Made by a program: the position numbers and the translations under genes
Shown here: one piece after another, positions 59,540 to 64,000 of the stretch
Layout of the letters: every line of letters starts with the position of its first letter
Position numbering within the stretch: position 1 is the stretch's first letter
Assembly: GCA_947599925.1 (NCBI GenBank)
Contig: CANQFT010000002.1
Coordinates: forward strand, 124,001-188,000
Source: an uncultured Oscillospiraceae bacterium
GTDB lineage: Bacteria; Bacillota; Clostridia; Oscillospirales; Oscillospiraceae
Direction of reading: 5' to 3'
DNA length: 64,000 bases
The notes under the pieces: generated by a model
Databases searched by the model: none
Told to the model about the DNA's origin: nothing
What the model saw: the letters and a program-made list of their open reading frames with translations, nothing else

Positions 59540-60520
59540 TTAAGACATTACCCCCTTACCCTCTTGCGGCAGCCGCGCGTACCAGCGGTCGCCCTGGCGA
59601 AAGGCCGTCACGCCCAGGTTCTGCTTGGCGAGTTTCAGCGTCCGCTCCGAGACGCCCAGGGCGGAGGAGCGGGACAGCAGCTCCTCGGAGGGGATCGGTC
59701 CGCCCTCCAGCGCGTCCCGCAGCAGTATCTCCGCCTGCCTTGTTTTGGAGAGGGAGCCGTCCCTGCCGGACAGCAACTCGTCCGCGCTGGTGTCACAGAA
59801 GCCGTCCCAGGCGAAGCCGCGGTCGGGAGTGAGACGGAACAGGATGGAGGGGCCCTCCGGAGCGAGACTGCTCTTGTCGTGAACGACCACGCGCCGCTCC
59901 GGGTCGTCTCTGGAGCGGCCCACCAGAAGAACGCTCCGGGCCGCCGCCCGGAAGTCGATGGAGCCAAGCCCACGGTACGCGGACTTGGCTCCCTGCATTT
60001 TGTTCATGTGTCCGATGAGGATGACGGCGCAGCCGGTGGCCTCCGCCATCTGTCCCAACCGCTTGAAGATGGGCCGCACCTCGTTGGCCCGGTGCATATC
60101 CACCCCATCGCCCAGATACGCCTGGAGCGGGTCCAGGACGACGAGGCCAGCGCCTGTTTCGCGGATAGCCCGCTCCAGCCGCCGGTCGCCCATGGTCAGC
60201 CCCTTTTCGCTCTCGTCGATGACCAGCACCCTGCCGCAGTCGGCACCGAGCGCGGCGAGCCGGGGCTTGATGGTGTCGGCCAGCCCGTCCTCCGCCGTCT
60301 GGTAGATGACGTTCCCGGGCGGCAGGGGAGCGCCGCCGCCCGGCATGGGTCGCCCCGTGGTGAGCAGGGCGACCACCGCCAGGGCGAAGGTGGTCTTGCC
60401 CTCGCCGGGGTCCCCCTGGACCATGGTGATCTTCCCCCGGGGGAGGTAGGGATACCACAGCCAGCGGACCTCCTCCGCCTGGATGTCCCCCATGGAGATC
60501 AGTTTTAGTTCGTGCTTCAT
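59540..60520 (-). CDS. RepA-like AAA ATPase (AAA_25/DnaB-type)
   Basis: 326 aa. Walker A MVQGDPGEGKTTFALAVV, Walker B TGAGLVVLDPLQAYLGD, sensor CAVILIGHMNKMQGAKSAYRGLGSIDF. A C-terminal winged helix follows (LGVSERTLKLAKQNLGVTAFRQG). This family covers plasmid RepA helicases and related mobile-element replication proteins. ATG 60520 has GGAGGG upstream. It would support replication of the excised or transferred element. Confidence 0.85.
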   Translation of the reverse strand: MKHELKLISMGDIQAEEVRWLWYPYLPRGKITMVQGDPGEGKTTFALAVVALLTTGRPMPGGGAPLPPGNVIYQTAEDGLADTIKPRLAALGADCGRVLVIDESEKGLTMGDRRLERAIRETGAGLVVLDPLQAYLGDGVDMHRANEVRPIFKRLGQMAEATGCAVILIGHMNKMQGAKSAYRGLGSIDFRAAARSVLLVGRSRDDPERRVVVHDKSSLAPEGPSILFRLTPDRGFAWDGFCDTSADELLSGRDGSLSKTRQAEILLRDALEGGPIPSEELLSRSSALGVSERTLKLAKQNLGVTAFRQGDRWYARLPQEGKGVMS

Positions 60521-60563
60521 GTCTTGTCCCTCCAAATTTCAAGATGAGGTTTTACCCTCTCAC

Positions 60564-60596
60564 TTGAACTTTCTCTCATTTGGTATAAAATGAGAG
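60564..60596 (+). promoter_or_regulatory. Divergent promoter with 9-bp perfect palindrome
   Basis: TTGAAC (60564-60569), 16 nt, TAAAAT (60586-60591) faces the DUF6076 gene. CTCTCATTT-N6-AAATGAGAG (60573-60596) covers spacer and -10; an extra CTCTCA half-site lies at 60556. Probable repressor site for both this gene and the divergent RepA-like gene. Confidence 0.7.
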
Positions 60597-60643
60597 TGTC
60601 GCAAGACAGAGGAAAAATAGTCACGGGACAGGGGGACACGAGT

Positions 60644-61750
60644 ATGCCCATGGGCACATTTCAAAACAACAATCTGCTCCACCTGACGGTGGACACCTGG
60701 CAGGACGAGGTGTTTTTCAACGGCGTTTCCTATCCCGCCGGGTACTTTGCCGCACAGGTGCTGAACACGGAGCTTGAGACCATGCGCTCGCTCGTTGAGA
60801 AGGCCGGGGCGATCTCCTATCTGGCCGAGGCGTTTGGCAAGGCGGACCGCGAAAATTTTAGCGCCCTGCTGCCCCAGGCCCGGAGCCAGATCGCCGCTCT
60901 GCTGGACGACCTCTGGCACTTTCCGCCCTACTCTCTCCTGGACAGGGAGGCGGAGGACGAGGTGCTCGGGACGATCTTCCACGAGAAGGCCCTGGATCAG
61001 CTGATGGACAGCGCGGCGGAGGCGCGGCGGTTTTTCTTCCGCTACCTCACCGCCTGCTTCAGTATTCCGCTGGGCATTTTCCACTACGGCTGGGCCTGCG
61101 ATTACTTCGTCAGCCACTACCTGACCAGACTAAAAAAGCGGAAGGAGGACAGCTTTGCCGTGGCCGCCCACGACTGCTTCAACAGCCAGGATTTTTGGGA
61201 GGAGATGGCGGGTCTGCCTCTGGCGGACCTGGAAACCTTCACCGTCTCGCCCCGGCTGTTCTCCACCTATGTGTTCGCGCGGCATCCGAAGCGGGAGCGG
61301 GACTTGCTATTTGTGAGCCGCGGCCGCTTTGAGACCGCCATCGAGTTTTATTGCTTTGACCTCCTCAATGGGCTTCACCACGGCCACGCGCCCAGCCGGT
61401 GCCTGAACTGCGGGAGGTTTTTCCTCACCGTCAACGGCCACAGGCCGAAGTATTGCGACGGCAGGGACCCGGAGCGCCCGGAGTTGACCTGCCGGGAGAA
61501 GGGGGCCCTGCGCCACCTGAGTGAGAGCAACGAGGAGCACCCGATCTACCAGCTTTTCCGCACCAGGACCAACACCATCCGCAAGCACGAGCAGAGGGGG
61601 AAGATCTCCCACGAGGTGCGGGAGGCGGCGATCCTCCAGGCGGGAAAATACCGGGACCGGGCACTGCTGGACAAGCGGTACGCCCAGGAGCGATACGCGA
61701 AGGACATGGAGACGGGCCACCTCTACGCGGTGGTCCGGAAGAGGCCGTAA
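60644..61750 (+). CDS. DUF6076 family protein with zinc-finger-like motif
   Basis: 368 aa. Helical N-terminal region; the C-terminal third carries CLNCGRFFLTVNGHRPKYCDGRDPERPELTCREKGA, a Cys-rich zinc-ribbon-like motif similar to CGNR/DUF6076 proteins found on Firmicutes mobile elements. ATG 60644 is picked because upstream codons lie in the palindromic promoter. Function unknown; regulatory or nucleic-acid binding is plausible. The next gene starts 14 nt later. Confidence 0.65.
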   Translation: MPMGTFQNNNLLHLTVDTWQDEVFFNGVSYPAGYFAAQVLNTELETMRSLVEKAGAISYLAEAFGKADRENFSALLPQARSQIAALLDDLWHFPPYSLLDREAEDEVLGTIFHEKALDQLMDSAAEARRFFFRYLTACFSIPLGIFHYGWACDYFVSHYLTRLKKRKEDSFAVAAHDCFNSQDFWEEMAGLPLADLETFTVSPRLFSTYVFARHPKRERDLLFVSRGRFETAIEFYCFDLLNGLHHGHAPSRCLNCGRFFLTVNGHRPKYCDGRDPERPELTCREKGALRHLSESNEEHPIYQLFRTRTNTIRKHEQRGKISHEVREAAILQAGKYRDRALLDKRYAQERYAKDMETGHLYAVVRKRP

Positions 61751-61764
61751 GGAGGTGGCGGCGG

Positions 61765-62565
61765 ATGCCCAGGAGCAACGAGGAATTGGCGGCGGCCCTT
61801 CAGCGGGGCGACCGGGATGCGTCCGCGGAACTTCTCGCCCAGAATCAGGGCTTATTGACCCGGTGGGCCGGGGCGATCCAAGCGCGATACGGTCTTTCCA
61901 ATCTGCTGGACGACCTGGTGCAGGAGGGGAGCATCGCCCTACTGCAAGCGGCCGCCAGATTTGACGCAGGGCGGAATGTGAAGCTGATGAGCTTCGCGGG
62001 TCACGCCGTCCGGCAGGCCATGGGGAACTGCGCGGCAAGCCTGGGGACCGTTGTATCCGTGCCGGTTTCCCGGCTTCGGCAGATTCGGGCGGCGCGGTAT
62101 TGGGCCGCACGGGCGCCCGCGGAGTGGAGCCGGGAACAGGCGGAAGCCCTGGCGGCGGCGAAGTTGGGCCTCTCTCCCTCTGTGGTCCGCGCGCTGTTGG
62201 CCCAGGGGGAGGCGCTGCTCACATACGCGCCGCTGGAGGAACAAAAAAAGACGCCCTCCGAGTACGGCGACCCGGAGAGCGTCTACGAAAAGCGGCTGTT
62301 GTCTGAGCATATCGCCTGGCTGGTCGAGACCGTGCTGACAGTCAGGGAGCAGACCCTGGTGCGGCACTATTTCGGCCTGGGAGCGGATACGGCGGGCGGT
62401 ATGACCTTGGAGGAGCTGGCCCTCCACCTGAACTACAACGGCCCCAGCGGAGCCCAAAAAGCCCTGACCACCGCCCTCCGCAAACTGCGCCAACACTTCG
62501 ACAGCGGCACCTGGGGCAAATGGAACGCCGCAAAGCGGCTGGTGGAGTGGCAAAAGAAACATTGA
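61765..62565 (+). CDS. Sigma-70-like factor on the mobile element
   Basis: 266 aa. Region 2-like LDDLVQEGSIALLQAAARFDAGRNVKLMSFAGHAVRQAM and region 4-like HYFGLGADTAGGMTLEELALHLNYNGPSGAQKALTTALRKLRQHF, as in RNA polymerase sigma factors. Preceded by AAGGAGGTGG. It probably activates transfer or excision genes of the element. It is just 14 nt after the DUF6076 gene and likely co-transcribed. Confidence 0.8.
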   Translation: MPRSNEELAAALQRGDRDASAELLAQNQGLLTRWAGAIQARYGLSNLLDDLVQEGSIALLQAAARFDAGRNVKLMSFAGHAVRQAMGNCAASLGTVVSVPVSRLRQIRAARYWAARAPAEWSREQAEALAAAKLGLSPSVVRALLAQGEALLTYAPLEEQKKTPSEYGDPESVYEKRLLSEHIAWLVETVLTVREQTLVRHYFGLGADTAGGMTLEELALHLNYNGPSGAQKALTTALRKLRQHFDSGTWGKWNAAKRLVEWQKKH

Positions 62566-62594
62566 GAGCCGCGGAAAGTTAACCAGGAAAAATG

Positions 62595-62623
62595 TTGAAT
62601 TTTACAGCTAGTTCCACTATAAT
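62595..62623 (+). promoter_or_regulatory. hsdM promoter
   Basis: TTGAAT (62595-62600), 17 nt, TATAAT (62618-62623) in an AT-rich segment unlike its surroundings. Confidence 0.8.
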
Positions 62624-62671
62624 AATGTAAAATATAATGGTACTGTTCGACTGCTGAGGGGAGATATTTAC

Positions 62672-64000
62672 ATGGCTAAAGAGACTTCGACCGCACAAAT
62701 CGGTTTTGAAAAGCAAATCTGGGACGCCGCCTGCGTGTTGCGGGGCAACATGGATGCTTCCGAATATAAAACTGTCGTATTAGGCCTGATTTTTCTAAAG
62801 TATATCTCGGATCGTTTTGAGGAGAAATATCAGGCATTGGTAGATGAAGGCGATGGTTTCGAGGAGGATGTGGACGAGTACACCTCCGAGGGTATTTTCT
62901 TTGTCCCCGCAAATGCTCGGTGGAAAGTGATTGCCGAGGCTGCCCATACGCCCGAGATCGGCACCGTCATAGACGATGCCATGCGGAGCATTGAAAAGGA
63001 AAACAAGCGCCTGAAGGATATTCTCCCTAAGAACTTTGCCCGACCCGAACTGGACAAACGGCGACTGGGTGAAGTTGTGGATCTGTTCACCAATGTTCAA
63101 ATGATTGAGCACGGAAATGAAAAGGATATTTTGGGCCGCACTTATGAGTACTGTCTATCCAAATTTGCCGAGCAAGAGGGAAAACTGGCTGGCGAATTCT
63201 ATACTCCCTCCTGTGTGGTCCGCACCCTGGTTTCTGTTCTACAGCCCTACCGTGGACGGGTCTATGATCCTTGCTGCGGAAGCGGTGGTATGTTTGTCCA
63301 ATCCGCCAAGTTTGTTGAGAGCCACGCCGGAAATATCAACGACATTTCAGTTTATGGTCAGGACTCCAACCCCACTACCTGGAAGATGGCACAGATGAAT
63401 CTTGCCATTCGGGGAATTGACGCGGATCTGGGGCACTATAACGCTGATACTTTTTTTAATGATTGTCACCCCACTCTGCGAGCAGATTTCATCTTGGCAA
63501 ATCCTCCATTCAATCTCTCGGATTGGGGTGCGGATAAGTTGGCGGATGATGTCCGCTGGCAGTATGGGTTGCCCCCAGCCGGAAACGCTAACTTTGCCTG
63601 GCTTCAACACATGATTTACCATTTGGCCCCTGCCGGACGTATCGGCATGGTGTTGGCCAATGGTTCGCTTTCGTCCCAGTCTGGCGGCGAGGGTGAGATC
63701 CGCAGAAACATCATCAACGCCGATTTGGTCGACTGTATCGTCGCTATGCCCACACAGCTTTTCTATACGACGCAGATCCCGGTTTCGCTGTGGTTCCTCT
63801 CCAAAGACAAGAAGCAAGCAGGAAAAACTTTGTTCATTGACGCCCGGAAGATGGGAACCATGGTCACCCGAAAGTTGCGAGAGCTGACGGATGAGGATAT
63901 TCAAAAGATTGCGGATACCTACAATGCCTTTGCGGATGGAGCGCTGGAAAATGTGAAAGGCTTTTGTGCTGTTGTTTCCACAGAGGAGATCGCCAAGCAG
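62672..64000 (+). CDS. hsdM: Type I restriction-modification methyltransferase HsdM, partial
   Basis: First 443 codons; runs off the window. It methylates adenine within the host recognition site as part of HsdM2S. N-terminal helical domain [51 protein letters not shown] motif [14 protein letters not shown], catalytic NPPF in [13 protein letters not shown]. Visibly lower GC and looser codon use than neighbours point to separate acquisition. hsdS and hsdR should follow beyond the window. Missing from the ORF track because it has no stop here. Confidence 0.96.
   Translation, partial: MAKETSTAQIGFEKQIWDAACVLRGNMDASEYKTVVLGLIFLKYISDRFEEKYQALVDEGDGFEEDVDEYTSEGIFFVPANARWKVIAEAAHTPEIGTVIDDAMRSIEKENKRLKDILPKNFARPELDKRRLGEVVDLFTNVQMIEHGNEKDILGRTYEYCLSKFAEQEGKLAGEFYTPSCVVRTLVSVLQPYRGRVYDPCCGSGGMFVQSAKFVESHAGNINDISVYGQDSNPTTWKMAQMNLAIRGIDADLGHYNADTFFNDCHPTLRADFILANPPFNLSDWGADKLADDVRWQYGLPPAGNANFAWLQHMIYHLAPAGRIGMVLANGSLSSQSGGEGEIRRNIINADLVDCIVAMPTQLFYTTQIPVSLWFLSKDKKQAGKTLFIDARKMGTMVTRKLRELTDEDIQKIADTYNAFADGALENVKGFCAVVSTEEIAKQ

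Overview
The window looks like the chromosome of a high-GC, spore-forming, anaerobic Clostridia, most like the Oscillospiraceae (Flavonifractor/Lawsonibacter/Intestinimonas-type gut bacteria). The grounds are an mra cell-wall cluster with a PASTA penicillin-binding protein, a CIRCE-controlled hrcA-grpE-dnaK-dnaJ operon, RNase J, a SleB-type cortex/cell-wall hydrolase, stalk-domain secreted proteins, frequent GTG/TTG starts and GC-rich codon use. The genus is inferred from protein character only.

Layout of the housekeeping part. 0-4.6 kb (-): mraZ-rsmH-ftsL-pbp-murE(start), read from one promoter carrying MraZ boxes. 4.7-10.2 kb (+): mutY, a small ORF coupled to a PflX-type radical SAM gene, a MATE exporter and a large membrane protein. 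10.3-17 kb (-): tRNA-Arg(CCG), a TrpXYZ-type ABC transporter, mnmE and rnjA. 17.3-22.1 kb (+): heat-shock operon. 22.1-27.4 kb (+): protein mannosyltransferase family gene, PHP phosphatase, rpiB, secreted protein, ferritin. 27.5-30 kb (-): amidohydrolase, GGDEF protein, XRE regulator. 30.0-30.7 kb (+): a tightly overlapping operon of three small membrane/lipoprotein genes. 30.8-31.3 kb (-): five tRNA genes. 31.3-34.3 kb (-): gtrA, murC and an NTPase. Then pgi (+), an O-antigen-ligase-like gene and a GT4 gene (-), a TetR gene (-) and a sleB-like gene (+).

From 40.28 to 54.11 kb lies a complete type I-C CRISPR-Cas island (cas3; cas5c-cas8c[cas11c]-cas7c-cas4-cas1-cas2; array). It is bracketed by 79-bp near-perfect direct repeats copied from the 3' end of the sleB-like gene. 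The array has 24 leader-proximal spacers and is then broken by phage-derived DNA. It resumes with seven more spacers and ends with a 779-bp 'giant spacer'. A 699-bp phage-like cassette ending in a variant CRISPR repeat is present twice.

The most exciting signal is in the 222-bp gap between cas3 and cas5c. The minus strand carries its own promoter (TTGATT-17-TATAGT), one diverged CRISPR repeat, a 31-nt spacer-like sequence and a strong hairpin. The repeat's 11-nt handle is unchanged and its 7-bp stem is preserved by compensatory changes. The first 17 nt of the spacer-like sequence match the -10/start region of the cas5c operon, with mismatches only at positions 6 and 12, the bases that Cascade leaves unpaired. 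I infer an autoregulatory, CreR-like crRNA by which I-C Cascade represses its own operon.

54.1-64 kb is an integrative/mobilizable element or defense island: large serine recombinase, AAA/DUF4143 ATPase, relaxase with a second gene nested inside it, MobC-like protein, candidate oriT, RepA-like ATPase, DUF6076 protein, sigma-like factor, and the start of a lower-GC type I restriction-modification hsdM that runs off the window.
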